A stretch of DNA of 64,000 nt. It comes from Pseudomonas sp. 10S4. Its GTDB lineage: Bacteria; Pseudomonadota; Gammaproteobacteria; Pseudomonadales; Pseudomonadaceae. The stretch is taken from contig NZ_CP133774.1 of NCBI RefSeq assembly GCF_034344865.1, positions 4,588,001 to 4,652,000 on the forward strand, given 5' to 3'. The notes beneath the pieces are model-generated. The model had not been told where the DNA came from and searched no databases. It saw only the letters and a list, made by a program, of their open reading frames with translations. The position numbers were made by a program, and so were the translations under genes. Of the stretch, positions 10,371 to 18,548 are shown piece after piece (position 1 is the stretch's first letter; every line of letters begins with the position of its first letter).

Positions 10371-11153
10371 TCAACGACCGCTAAACACCGCCACCCTGCG
10401 CTGCGCAAACGCCGCCAACCCTTCACCAAAGTCGCTGCTCTCACAGGCCTGTCGCCGCAACTCGGCAATCTGCTCCATCGCCTGCACCGGCATCGGTTGC
10501 AAATCTTCAAGAATGCGCAGCTGTTCCTTGACCGCCGCCACCGCCAGCGGCGCTTTGGCGGCGATGCCCTGGGCCATTTCCAGGGCGGTCGCTTCCAGCT
10601 CGCTGCTGTCGACCAAGCGGTTTATCACGCCAAACCGTTCCGCGCGTTGCGCGTCGAGTTTCTGCGCGGTGAAGAACATTTCCTTGAGCACATGAATCGG
10701 CAAGTTGTTGAAGAATCGCAGCAAGCCGCTGGTGGTGTAGGGCAGGCCAATGTTCACCGGGGTCATCGCAAAACTGGCGCTGTGGTCGGCCACCACCAGG
10801 TCGCAGCTCATCGCCAGGTCCACCGCGCCGCCCCACACTGAACCGGAGATCAACGCAATGACCACGCCGGGGTAGGCGCGGATCCGGCGCAATACTTGTT
10901 CGAGGGGTTTGCCGTAGGCGATCGGGTCGCGGTCGTGTTGCAGTTCGCGAATATCGTGGCCGGCGCTCCACACCGGTTGGCCCACTTCAGTACCGAGTAT
11001 CACCACGGGCACGCGTTGAGCGGCGAGGGCGGCGAGGCTTTCGTCGAGGGCGCTCAGCAGTTGGGCGCTGAGGGCGTTGCGGTGGGTGGGATTGCTGAAG
11101 ACCAGTCGGGCGATGCGCTCATCGATCTGGTGGACGGTGACGGTCGAGTTCAT
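10371..11153 (-). CDS. scpB: Methylmalonyl-CoA decarboxylase-like crotonase (ScpB/YgfG type)
   Basis: A 260-residue crotonase-fold enzyme. VWSAGHDIRELQ, SGSVWGGAVDLAMSCDLV and MTPVNIGLPY match E. coli ScpB (YgfG) motif by motif; that enzyme decarboxylates (R)-methylmalonyl-CoA to propionyl-CoA. Its start overlaps the stop of the CoA-transferase gene by four bases (ATGA), so the two are translationally coupled. The transferase and the upstream MFS carrier suggest uptake and CoA activation of a dicarboxylic acid such as methylmalonate, followed by decarboxylation. Enoyl-CoA hydratase is the alternative, but the ScpB-specific motifs favour the decarboxylase. Confidence 0.82.
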   Translation of the reverse strand: MNSTVTVHQIDERIARLVFSNPTHRNALSAQLLSALDESLAALAAQRVPVVILGTEVGQPVWSAGHDIRELQHDRDPIAYGKPLEQVLRRIRAYPGVVIALISGSVWGGAVDLAMSCDLVVADHSASFAMTPVNIGLPYTTSGLLRFFNNLPIHVLKEMFFTAQKLDAQRAERFGVINRLVDSSELEATALEMAQGIAAKAPLAVAAVKEQLRILEDLQPMPVQAMEQIAELRRQACESSDFGEGLAAFAQRRVAVFSGR

Positions 11154-12379
11154 TGGGCGGTTCCTGTGGCGTGTGCGGATGAGTCGTCGGTGTCCTGGAA
11201 CACGACGTTGGCGGCGAGCAGGGCGTTGATCGAAGCGGCATCTAACCCCGCCTCGCGCAGCACCTCTATAGTGTGTTCACCCAACAGCGGTGGTGGGCGG
11301 CTGGCGGCGCTGTCGGTAGCGCTGAACACCGGCGTCACCACTTGGCGAAGTGCACCGAGGGTCGGATGGTTGAGGGTTTCAGTCAGTTGGCTGTGCAGCA
11401 CTTGCGGATCGTCGAAAACTTCGTCGAGGGTGTTGATCGGGCCGGCGGGCAGGCCGGCCTCGATGAACAGCTCGGTCCACGCGTGTTTGCTGCGGGTTTT
11501 CAGACGGCTTTCGAGGATCGCCTTCAGCTCTTCGCGACGCTCGACCCGAGCTTCATTGGTGGCGAAGCGCGGATCCTCTGGCAGAGAAGGCAAGTCCAGC
11601 AACACGCACAAGCGTCCCCACATGGCCGAGGTAATCGGCGCCAGGTTGAGCGGACCGTCCAGGGTCTGAAACACGCCATAAGGCGCAATCACCGAATGTG
11701 CATTGCCGGTACGGCGGGGCACATCGCCGAGGCTGAGATAACGTTGGCCATGCACGCTCAACAACCCCACCAGACTAGCGAGCAACGACGTACTGACATG
11801 CTGGCCGCGCCCGGTCGTCGAGCGTTCCAGCAGGGCGGCCATCACTGCCGTCACCAGCCACATCCCCGAGGTCAAATCACCGATGGCCGTGCCGGTGCGG
11901 GTCGGGTCGCCGTCGACGAAGCCGGTCAGGCTCATCAGCCCCGAGTAGCCTTGGGCGATCTGGTCGAAGCCTGGCCAACTGCTCATCGGTCCGTCGGCAC
12001 CGAAGGCGTTGATGCTGCCGAGGATCAGTCGTGGATTGCGCGCACTCAGCACCTCAAAGCCGAGGCCCATGCTTTCCAGGGTGCCGGGTTTGAAGTTCTC
12101 GATCACCACGTCGGCGTCGTCGATCAGTCGCTGGATCGTGGCCAGTCCTTCGGGGCGGCGAAAGTCGATGCACATCCCGCGCTTGTTACGGTTGCACGAG
12201 AGGTAATAGGTGCTGACGCCCCGATCGAACGGGCCCCAGGTGCGGCTCATGTCGCCGGTCGGGCCGGGCTCTCGATCTTGATCACGTCGGCGCCGAGGTC
12301 GGCCAGCACCATGGTGGCAGAACGGTCCCGACAGTGCCCGGCTCAAATCGACAATCTTCACGCCTTTTAACGCTTGCAT
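11150..12379 (-). CDS. CaiB/BaiF family (class III) CoA-transferase, with two compensating indels near the N-terminus
   Basis: About 409 residues. It starts at the ATG at 12379 (MQALKGVKIVDLSRALSGPF). Residues from about 22 to 37 read as nonsense (CHHGAGRPRRRR), whereas the +1 frame gives TMVLADLGADVIKIE, the canonical family motif. One extra C near 12315 and one missing G near 12265 explain this, and the frame recovers in PGPTGDMSRTWGPFDRG. The catalytic Asp region and GxGQ-type motif (TTGRGQHV) lie further on. It probably moves CoA between carboxylic acids for the coupled decarboxylase gene. The local double shift looks like a sequence error. Confidence 0.85.
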   Translation of the reverse strand: MQALKGVKIVDLSRALSGPFCHHGAGRPRRRRDQDREPGPTGDMSRTWGPFDRGVSTYYLSCNRNKRGMCIDFRRPEGLATIQRLIDDADVVIENFKPGTLESMGLGFEVLSARNPRLILGSINAFGADGPMSSWPGFDQIAQGYSGLMSLTGFVDGDPTRTGTAIGDLTSGMWLVTAVMAALLERSTTGRGQHVSTSLLASLVGLLSVHGQRYLSLGDVPRRTGNAHSVIAPYGVFQTLDGPLNLAPITSAMWGRLCVLLDLPSLPEDPRFATNEARVERREELKAILESRLKTRSKHAWTELFIEAGLPAGPINTLDEVFDDPQVLHSQLTETLNHPTLGALRQVVTPVFSATDSAASRPPPLLGEHTIEVLREAGLDAASINALLAANVVFQDTDDSSAHATGTAQ

Positions 12380-12407
12380 AGGGTTCTCCAGTTCACTGAT
12401 CAGGGCG

Positions 12408-13712
12408 CTATTGCGGCAGGGTTTGATCACGGGTTTCGACGGCAAACGGCAGGATCAGAATCCCGGCCACGAACGCGGCGGCGGTCCAGGCGATGGGCGC
12501 GCCGAGCGAGCCGTGCCAGTGAATGGCCGCCGCCAGCAGGAAGTTGACCCCGGCGCCGATGAAGCGCCCGACCGAGGCGTTGAAGGCGAATGCCGTGGCG
12601 CGGATGCGGGTCGGGTATTGCTCGGGCAACCAGAGCGAGAAGATCGCGAAGTTGCCGCCGAAGAAACCGAGGAACACCAGCGACACCATGAACAGGTGCA
12701 GGCCATCGTCCATGTAAAACACCCAGCCAAATGCGACCACGATTGAGGCGGCCATGCCGGCGAAGTAGATGCCCAGCGCCTTGCGCCGCCCGACACGTTC
12801 CGCCAGCCACGGCGCGATAAGACAGCCGAGGATGGTGCTCAGCGACAGGATCGCCGCGCCAATCGAGGCCAGGTGTACCGCGCCGACATGGTCGATGCCG
12901 GCGCGGGTCGCCAGGGTCACCACGGCGGTGGCTTCGTACACCGAACCGGCCCACAAACCGACAATCGCGACCCCAACCAAAGCCGAGCTGGTGAGCGTGC
13001 GGCGACGAAACGCCGGGGCGAAGATTTCCAGCCACGAGCTATGCGCTTTAGCGCCTTTGACGTGGATGACAGGCTTGTGCGGTTCTTTGACTTTCAGCGC
13101 GGTATAGATCGCCACGAACGCGGGGAACAGGCCGCAGAGAAACATCACGCGCCAGCCATAAGTGGCGCCGACGGTGTAGTTGAGCAACGCGGCGATAAAG
13201 AAGCCCAGGTAGTAGCCGGTTTGCAGGTAACCGGCGCCCATTTTGCGGCGGTCTTCCGGCCAGCACTCGGCCACGTAGGTCCCGGCCAGTGCCCACTCGC
13301 CACCGACGCCGATTCCGGCGATCAACCGAAACGCCGCCAGTTGCCAAATGTTCTCGGAAAACGCCGCCGCGCCGGTAAACAGTGAGTACACCAGGATGCT
13401 CGCCGCCAGCATCTTCACCCGGCCAAAGCGGTCGGCCAGCGGTCCCCAGATAAACGACAGACCCCAGCCGATCAGGAACAAACCGAATAGCAGGGAGCCG
13501 TACATGGCGATGTTGGCAGGGGTGGCGGTGATGCCGGAGTTGGGCAGCAACTCGGTCATGGCCGGGATCAGCACCAGGGCGAAGATGACCGAATCCACGC
13601 CATCGAGCACCCATCCCAGGTAGACCGTCCAGAAGCCGCGAATCTGCTCGCGGGTCAGGGGCGTTTTGATCGGTTTCTCGCGTGTTGCAGATGCAGTCAT
13701 TGCTCTAGACAT
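12408..13712 (-). CDS. MFS transporter (12 spans), putative carboxylate carrier
   Basis: A 434-residue major facilitator with the motif A loop GPLADRFGRVKML between spans 2 and 3 and a second copy near residue 290 (LAERVGRRKAL). The N-terminus (residues 1-25) is cytoplasmic and basic. The start at 13712 has GGGAG about 8 bases upstream. It ends 28 bases before the CoA-transferase start, so it leads a three-gene unit: carrier, CoA-transferase, decarboxylase. It is most like the metabolite:H+ symporter or lactate-type carriers. An organic-acid substrate is inferred from context only. Confidence 0.85.
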   Translation of the reverse strand: MSRAMTASATREKPIKTPLTREQIRGFWTVYLGWVLDGVDSVIFALVLIPAMTELLPNSGITATPANIAMYGSLLFGLFLIGWGLSFIWGPLADRFGRVKMLAASILVYSLFTGAAAFSENIWQLAAFRLIAGIGVGGEWALAGTYVAECWPEDRRKMGAGYLQTGYYLGFFIAALLNYTVGATYGWRVMFLCGLFPAFVAIYTALKVKEPHKPVIHVKGAKAHSSWLEIFAPAFRRRTLTSSALVGVAIVGLWAGSVYEATAVVTLATRAGIDHVGAVHLASIGAAILSLSTILGCLIAPWLAERVGRRKALGIYFAGMAASIVVAFGWVFYMDDGLHLFMVSLVFLGFFGGNFAIFSLWLPEQYPTRIRATAFAFNASVGRFIGAGVNFLLAAAIHWHGSLGAPIAWTAAAFVAGILILPFAVETRDQTLPQ

Positions 13713-13878
13713 GGCGATCTCCCAGTGGCCTTTTTCAGGCCTATGGAAGCGCTGCCCGGCGGTTGCGGCCGATAGCGCTTCGTTTGTTGTGAGACGAGTC
13801 TAGGCGCGGTATCTCATAAGCCTCAAATATGATATTCCTCTGCTCCCAACGGAAAATACGATGGCTTCGGAGATGCCC
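13713..13878. promoter_or_regulatory. Divergent promoter region between MFS operon and LysR gene
   Basis: The 166 bases between divergent starts are the usual place for a LysR operator. The segment ctcataagcctcaaatatgatatt (about 13814-13837) is AT-rich with a partial dyad (ATAAGCC/AATATGAT) and is the best candidate for the LysR-type T-N11-A site. Inference only. Confidence 0.45.
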
Positions 13879-14795
13879 ATGGACCTGCGCCAATTGCGTT
13901 ATTTCATCAAGGTCATCGAGTGCGGCAACATCACCCGCGCCAGTGAAGCACTGCACATCGCCCAGCCTGCGATCAGCCAACAGATGCGCAATCTGGAGCA
14001 GGACATGGACATGCAACTGCTCGAACGCAGCGTTCACGGCGTGGTGCCGACGGCGGCGGGACGCACGTTGTATCGGCATGCCGTCGAGCTGCTGCGCCAG
14101 GCCGATGGCACCCAGGAACTGTTGCGCCAGGACGCCGAGTTCCCGAAAGGCAAGGTCTCGGTCGGCATGCCGTCGAGTACTGCGCGGATGTTGGCGATCC
14201 CGCTGGCGCGGACCATCCGCAGCCGTTATCCGGGGATCAAACTGGAACTGATCGATGCGCCGAGCGCCGAGCTTGGCGGCCTGATCACCGTCGGGCGGGT
14301 GGCGCTGGCGGTGAACGTCGATGTGGTCGAAACCCGAGGCGTGGTCTCGCAACGACTGCTCACTGAGACGTTGTACCTGGTGGCGTGGCCGGAATTTGCT
14401 TTACCGGATGGCCGGTGTCGATTGAGGTCCTGGCGAAGATGCCGCTGGTGCTGCCTTGTGCGCCGAACACGATTCGCAGTCGGGTCGAATCGGCTTTTCA
14501 AGAGGCCGGCCTGCAGTGTGAGGTGGAGTTTGAGGCCAACTCCACGGACCTGCTGTTCTCGGCGGTCAAGGCCCGGCTCGGCGTGACGATCCTGCCGTGG
14601 GCGGCGGCGCATGTTGAGCTGGAGCAGCACAAGCTGAAACTGGCGAGGATCGATCATCGACTGTTCACCCGGGAGCTGTCGTTGTGTTGGCATGACAGCG
14701 CGGTGCAGAGCAATGCGGTGCAGAAGGTCAAGGCGACCATTTTTGAGTTGTTCGACGGGTTTGAGCGCCAGCCGGGATGGGCGGATGGGCGGTGA
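13879..14795 (+). pseudogene. LysR-family transcriptional regulator, frameshifted in the effector domain
   Basis: Starts MDLRQLRYFIKVIECGNIT at 13879, with CGGAG 7 bases upstream. The helix-turn-helix (SEALHIAQPAISQQMRNLE) is complete and the effector-binding domain follows. The frame breaks near 14408-14414, where one base appears missing in GATGGCCGG. The next frame continues PVSIEVLAKMPLVLP to ARLGVTILPWAAAHVELEQH and the stop at 14795. Total length would be about 305 residues, normal for the family. It is divergent from the MFS/CoA-transferase/decarboxylase operon and is the likely activator of it. Probably intact in the organism. Confidence 0.85.
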
Positions 14796-14966
14796 TGCGG
14801 CATTTTTGTGTTGTGTTTGAGGGCCGTCATCGCGCATACACCACGAATCCCGGATCAGTTGTACTCTTCAAGCCACCACCAAGCCCCACCTTCAGGATCA
14901 ACCACTGTGAGATAGACTCAACACGGTGTACCGAACGGTGGGAGTAACACCTGTGGCGCAATTCAG

Positions 14967-16187
14967 ATGGACTCGCTAATCACCGCAGCAGCCCGAGCAC
15001 TCGCGGCGGGTGACCCCCTCGGTGCGCTGAACCGCATAGCCTTGCGCGACGATGCGCCGGCGCTCGCGCTGCGGGGCATTGCAATGGCGCAGCTCGGTGA
15101 GCTGGTGCGAGCCCGGGCGCTGGTGCAACGGGCGGCGCGGGCCTTCGGGCCGAAAGAGGCGTTGGCGCGAGCGAGGTGTGTGGTCGCAGAGGCTGAGATC
15201 GCACTGGCCTCTCGGGATTTGGGTTGGCCGGTAAAGGCTCTCGGCACGGCACGTTTGACGCTTGAAGCCCACGGCGATTTCGTCAACGCCGCCCATGCGC
15301 GCTATCTGGAGATTCGGCGCCTGCTGCTGATCGGGCGCCTGGATGACGCGCAGCACCTACTCACCGAACTTGACCCTGCGCCACTGCCGCCGGCCTTGCG
15401 CACCGTCCATGAACTGGTCGTGGCCGGGATCGCGATGCGGCGCCTGCAATCGAACATGGCACGTGCTGCGCTGAGCAGAGCCGAAGAGGCCGCCCGGCAA
15501 GCAGCGATTCCCGCTCTTAGCTCCGAGGTTGAACACGCTGTCCTGGCGATGAACACGCCCGTCGCACGACTGATTGCCCAGGGCCAGGAACGTCCGCTGT
15601 TGCTGGACGAAGTCGAAGCGCTGCTCGCCTCAACCTCGCTGGTGGTGGACGCCTGCCGCTACAGCGTGCGCGGCGCCGGCATGTCGGTCTCACTGGCCTC
15701 GCGCCCGGTGTTGTTCACCATCGCCCGGGCACTGGCCGAAGCCTGGCCCGCTGACGTGCCGAGAGAAACGCTGATCGCCCGAGCCTTTCGCTTGAAACTC
15801 AGCGATGAATCCCATCGCGCCCGGTTGCGCGTCGAGGTCGGTCGCCTGCGTGCGGCGCTTGAGCCGCTGGCCAGCGTGACCGCGACCCCGCGCGGGTATG
15901 CCCTGGTGTCGCGGGATGAAACCGACGTCGTGCTACTGGGGCGGCCCGTTGAAGAAAAATTCGCTGCGTTGTTTGCCTTCCTCGCTGACGGGGAATCGTG
16001 GTCGAGCTCCGCCCTGGCGCTGGCCCTTGGCACCAGTCAGCGCACGGTGCAACGGGCACTCGACACACTGGCGGCCGACGCCAAGGTGCAATCATTCGGA
16101 CGCGGACGGGCGCGGCGCTGGATGACTCCGCCGGTGCCGGGTTTCGCGACGACTTTGTTACTCACGGCGCCGTGGCCCAGTGATTAG
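14967..16187 (+). CDS. Transcriptional regulator with TPR-like N-terminus and two winged-helix domains
   Basis: A 406-residue protein. Residues 1-200 are Ala/Leu/Arg-rich helices of TPR-like character. Residues about 225-310 resemble an OmpR-type winged helix (VETxGRLRAALEPL-like recognition part, GYALVS wing). Residues about 330-385 form a second wHTH with TSQRTVQRALDTLA as recognition helix. No kinase-acceptor or ligand domain is evident. It ends 34 bases before the beta-propeller protein start and is probably co-transcribed with it. A sensor role of the TPR-like part is inference; no closer family was recognised. Confidence 0.65.
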   Translation: MDSLITAAARALAAGDPLGALNRIALRDDAPALALRGIAMAQLGELVRARALVQRAARAFGPKEALARARCVVAEAEIALASRDLGWPVKALGTARLTLEAHGDFVNAAHARYLEIRRLLLIGRLDDAQHLLTELDPAPLPPALRTVHELVVAGIAMRRLQSNMARAALSRAEEAARQAAIPALSSEVEHAVLAMNTPVARLIAQGQERPLLLDEVEALLASTSLVVDACRYSVRGAGMSVSLASRPVLFTIARALAEAWPADVPRETLIARAFRLKLSDESHRARLRVEVGRLRAALEPLASVTATPRGYALVSRDETDVVLLGRPVEEKFAALFAFLADGESWSSSALALALGTSQRTVQRALDTLAADAKVQSFGRGRARRWMTPPVPGFATTLLLTAPWPSD

Positions 16188-16221
16188 GATCACCTCACCA
16201 ACCCGTGACGAGGAAACCATC

Positions 16222-16851
16222 ATGAAACACTCAGCAGCCGAAATCCTCCGTGAATATGGCCCTTTTGCCGGTGTCGACGCTGTGCATGGCGTGAGCTGGG
16301 ACGGCCAGAATGTCTGGTTCGCCAGCGGCGAAAAACTCAACGCCCTCGACCCGGCCAGCGGCCAGCCCCTGCGCTCGATCGACGTCACTGCCGATGCGGG
16401 CACCGCGTTCGACGGCGAGCACCTGTTCCAGATCGCCGCCGACCGTATCCAGAAAATCGACCCCAGGACTGGCCGCGTGCTTCACACCATTCCCGCGCCC
16501 GGCCCCAGTGATTCCGGGCTGACCTGGGCCGAAGGAACGCTGTGGGTGGGCGAGTATCGCGACCGTAAAATTCATCAGATCGATCCCGAGACCGGGGCGA
16601 TTCTGCGCACCATCGAGTCCAACCGTTTTGTCACCGGCGTGACGTGGGTCGAAGGCGCGTTGTGGCATGGGACGTGGGAGGGCGATGAGAGTGAATTGCG
16701 GCGCGTAGATCCGGCATCGGGCGAGGTGCTGGAAAGCCTGACAATGCCCGCAGGCGTCGGCGTCTCGGGGCTTGAGTCCGATGGCGCCGATCAGTTCTTT
16801 TGTGGTGGCGGGGGTAGTGGAAAATTGCGGGCGGTTCGTCGGCCGAAATGA
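16222..16851 (+). CDS. Beta-propeller protein (SMP-30/Vgb-like, PQQ-repeat type)
   Basis: A 209-residue cytoplasmic protein (no signal peptide) with at least four blade-like repeats of the kind LDPASGQPLRSID, IDPRTGRVLHTI, IDPETGAILRTI and VDPASGEVLESL, each starting a new propeller blade. It resembles virginiamycin B lyase/SMP-30 and glutamine-cyclotransferase-like propellers. The start at 16222 is preceded by GAGGAAACC. It follows the two-winged-helix regulator closely, so the pair may form a small regulated unit. Function and substrate unknown. Confidence 0.7.
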   Translation: MKHSAAEILREYGPFAGVDAVHGVSWDGQNVWFASGEKLNALDPASGQPLRSIDVTADAGTAFDGEHLFQIAADRIQKIDPRTGRVLHTIPAPGPSDSGLTWAEGTLWVGEYRDRKIHQIDPETGAILRTIESNRFVTGVTWVEGALWHGTWEGDESELRRVDPASGEVLESLTMPAGVGVSGLESDGADQFFCGGGGSGKLRAVRRPK

Positions 16852-16883
16852 GGTCGAATAGATAGTTTTGCGGCGGCTAAATG

Positions 16884-16990
16884 GGCCTCTTCGCGAGCAA
16901 GCCCGCTCCCACAATGGACGGTTGTGAACATACTGTTTGTGAACGACAACAATCCAGTGTGGGAGCGGGCTTGCTCGCGAAGGGGCCCTA
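16884..16990. repeat. Inverted pair of REP elements
   Basis: gggcctcttcgcgagcaagc and gcttgctcgcgaaggggccc face each other with about 60 bases between, downstream of the beta-propeller gene. This could act as a transcription-stalling hairpin. Confidence 0.88.
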
Positions 16991-17090
16991 AAGACAGCAA
17001 AAAAACTGTCTGACAACAAACCAGTGTTCGCCACAAGCGCGCAGGATCGTATGATTGGCGCTTCCCCTCGCCACTCACAAGGATCAACCC

Positions 17091-17450
17091 ATGGCTTTAA
17101 GCAAGCGCGATCAGGCGCACATCGAACGTCGCCTGGTCGCCACCCTGACCGAAGCCTGTGAAACGGCCAAAGCGGAAATCGTCGGCTTCTGCTGGCTGAC
17201 CCACGAGGTTGATTACGCCGAGTTTCCTTCCAGTCTGCGGGTGATCTGGGTCTTCGATACCGAGGCTGAAAAGCAACAGGCATTGTCCAGCGGCCAGGGC
17301 GAACGCATGGTCGAATTGACGGCCGAGGCGTTAGCGCAAGCGGACGTACTCGTCAGCCCGGTCGCGGCTCATGTGCAGTTCGATTCCGAAGAACAATGCC
17401 AGCGAGTTAACGGCGGCAATTGGGCGCAACGCCTGGCGCGCAAACGCTAG
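17091..17450 (+). CDS. Conserved hypothetical protein of about 119 residues (often labelled Fis family)
   Basis: Starts MALSKRDQAHIERRLV at 17091 after AAGGATC. Mostly alpha/beta with WVFDTEAEKQQAL and a C-terminal basic tail (NWAQRLARKR). In Pseudomonas such proteins are often auto-labelled Fis-family regulator, but I see no Fis helix-turn-helix, so that name is doubtful. It stands alone between repeat elements. Function unknown. Confidence 0.7.
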   Translation: MALSKRDQAHIERRLVATLTEACETAKAEIVGFCWLTHEVDYAEFPSSLRVIWVFDTEAEKQQALSSGQGERMVELTAEALAQADVLVSPVAAHVQFDSEEQCQRVNGGNWAQRLARKR

Positions 17451-17478
17451 ACGCGGATGGCTGTAAACGCGGTCAACG

Positions 17479-17562
17479 TAGGAGCTGCCGAAGGCTGCGA
17501 TCTTTTGACGTTGCCTTTTGAAAGACCCAATCAAAAGATCGCAGCCTTCGGCAGCTCCTACC
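17479..17562. repeat. Long perfect hairpin repeat (family shared with 52296-52379)
   Basis: taggagctgccgaaggctgc and its complement gcagccttcggcagctccta form arms of about 28 bases around a loop of about 25 bases, continuing inward with gatcttttg/caaaagatc. The same arms occur at 52296-52379, and a decayed half is at 58603-58650. Confidence 0.85.
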
Positions 17563-17608
17563 GGGGGCGATTTTCAACGCGGTGAATGTGGTCGACTCAC
17601 AACCGCAC

Positions 17609-18397
17609 TCACAACCCGGCGCCGATCAATTTGAGGTACTCGGGGCTCTCGGAGATCGAGTTGTGCCCCACACCGTTGATGACCTTCAGCGTCGCCACAC
17701 CCGGAGTGAACTGTCCATAGAGCCGCTCTGTGCTCACCCGCGGTATCACCTCGTCGTGTTCAGCCATGATCAACAGTGTCGGGACGCTGATGTGCGCCGC
17801 GTATTTCCTTGAATCAAACGTGTCCTTCAACAACCACTGCACCGGAAAAATCGGGAACTGGCGGGCGGCGAGTTCCAAAAGGCTGTCGTAGGGCGTGATC
17901 AGGATCAAGCGCGACGCCGGGCGTTGGCTGGCGAGGCGGATGGCAACGCCGGTGCCGAGGCTGCGACCGACCACTGCAATCTGCGGGTGTTCGGCGTAGA
18001 CCCGGTCAAACAAATCAAGCGCATCGCGGGCAATCGCTTCCTCGGAAGGTGACCCCGAGCTTCCTCCGAAGCCTCGGTAGTGCAGTAGATAGATCGCCTC
18101 GTCGGGGAAGGCTTTGGAAAACGACGGCAGGTTTCGAGAGACGTCCTCGGCGTTACCACCGAAATAGATCAACGCCTTGGGGCCCACGTGTGGCCTGACG
18201 GATACCTGCAGGTCCGCGTCGCTAACCGACAGTTTGAGCAACGTATCCGGGGTCTCGATGGTGCTGGGTTGGGGGAAGTAAATCAGGGCGCGCTGAAACA
18301 CGAACAGCGCGGCACAGAGCAGCAAGTACACGGCTGCAATCGATACGAGGATGTACACCAGGATTCGTGGCATGCGCCTGCTTTTTCTGGACAACAT
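17609..18397 (-). CDS. Membrane-anchored alpha/beta hydrolase
   Basis: A 262-residue protein with one N-terminal membrane helix (residues 10-32, ILVYILVSIAAVYLLLCAAL), then an alpha/beta-hydrolase core. The nucleophile elbow is GRSLG (VVGRSLGTG), the acid is probably Asp in AEHDEVIP and the His is in GVGHNSI, so the triad looks complete. It resembles the YfhR/BEM46-like group, which often keeps a TM anchor. An alternative start lies 8 codons downstream (MPRILVYI). The gene stands alone and divergent from the small protein upstream; substrate unknown. Confidence 0.82.
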   Translation of the reverse strand: MLSRKSRRMPRILVYILVSIAAVYLLLCAALFVFQRALIYFPQPSTIETPDTLLKLSVSDADLQVSVRPHVGPKALIYFGGNAEDVSRNLPSFSKAFPDEAIYLLHYRGFGGSSGSPSEEAIARDALDLFDRVYAEHPQIAVVGRSLGTGVAIRLASQRPASRLILITPYDSLLELAARQFPIFPVQWLLKDTFDSRKYAAHISVPTLLIMAEHDEVIPRVSTERLYGQFTPGVATLKVINGVGHNSISESPEYLKLIGAGL

Positions 18398-18548
18398 TGA
18401 GTGCTCTGGGCCTGAAGACGGCGTTAGCAGTCTAGTCCATTGATTAGCGGGCCACCCGCCGCAAAATGCTGTCCGCTACCAGGCCGAATCGCCCCGCAAC
18501 GCCACATCGGCGCCATCCGTCGCAGATGAAGAAAAGACGCCAATCCAT

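Noticed and set aside
11273..12370. 365-codon open frame opposite the CoA-transferase
   Set aside because: Antisense shadow of a conserved gene with no ribosome site or recognisable domain.
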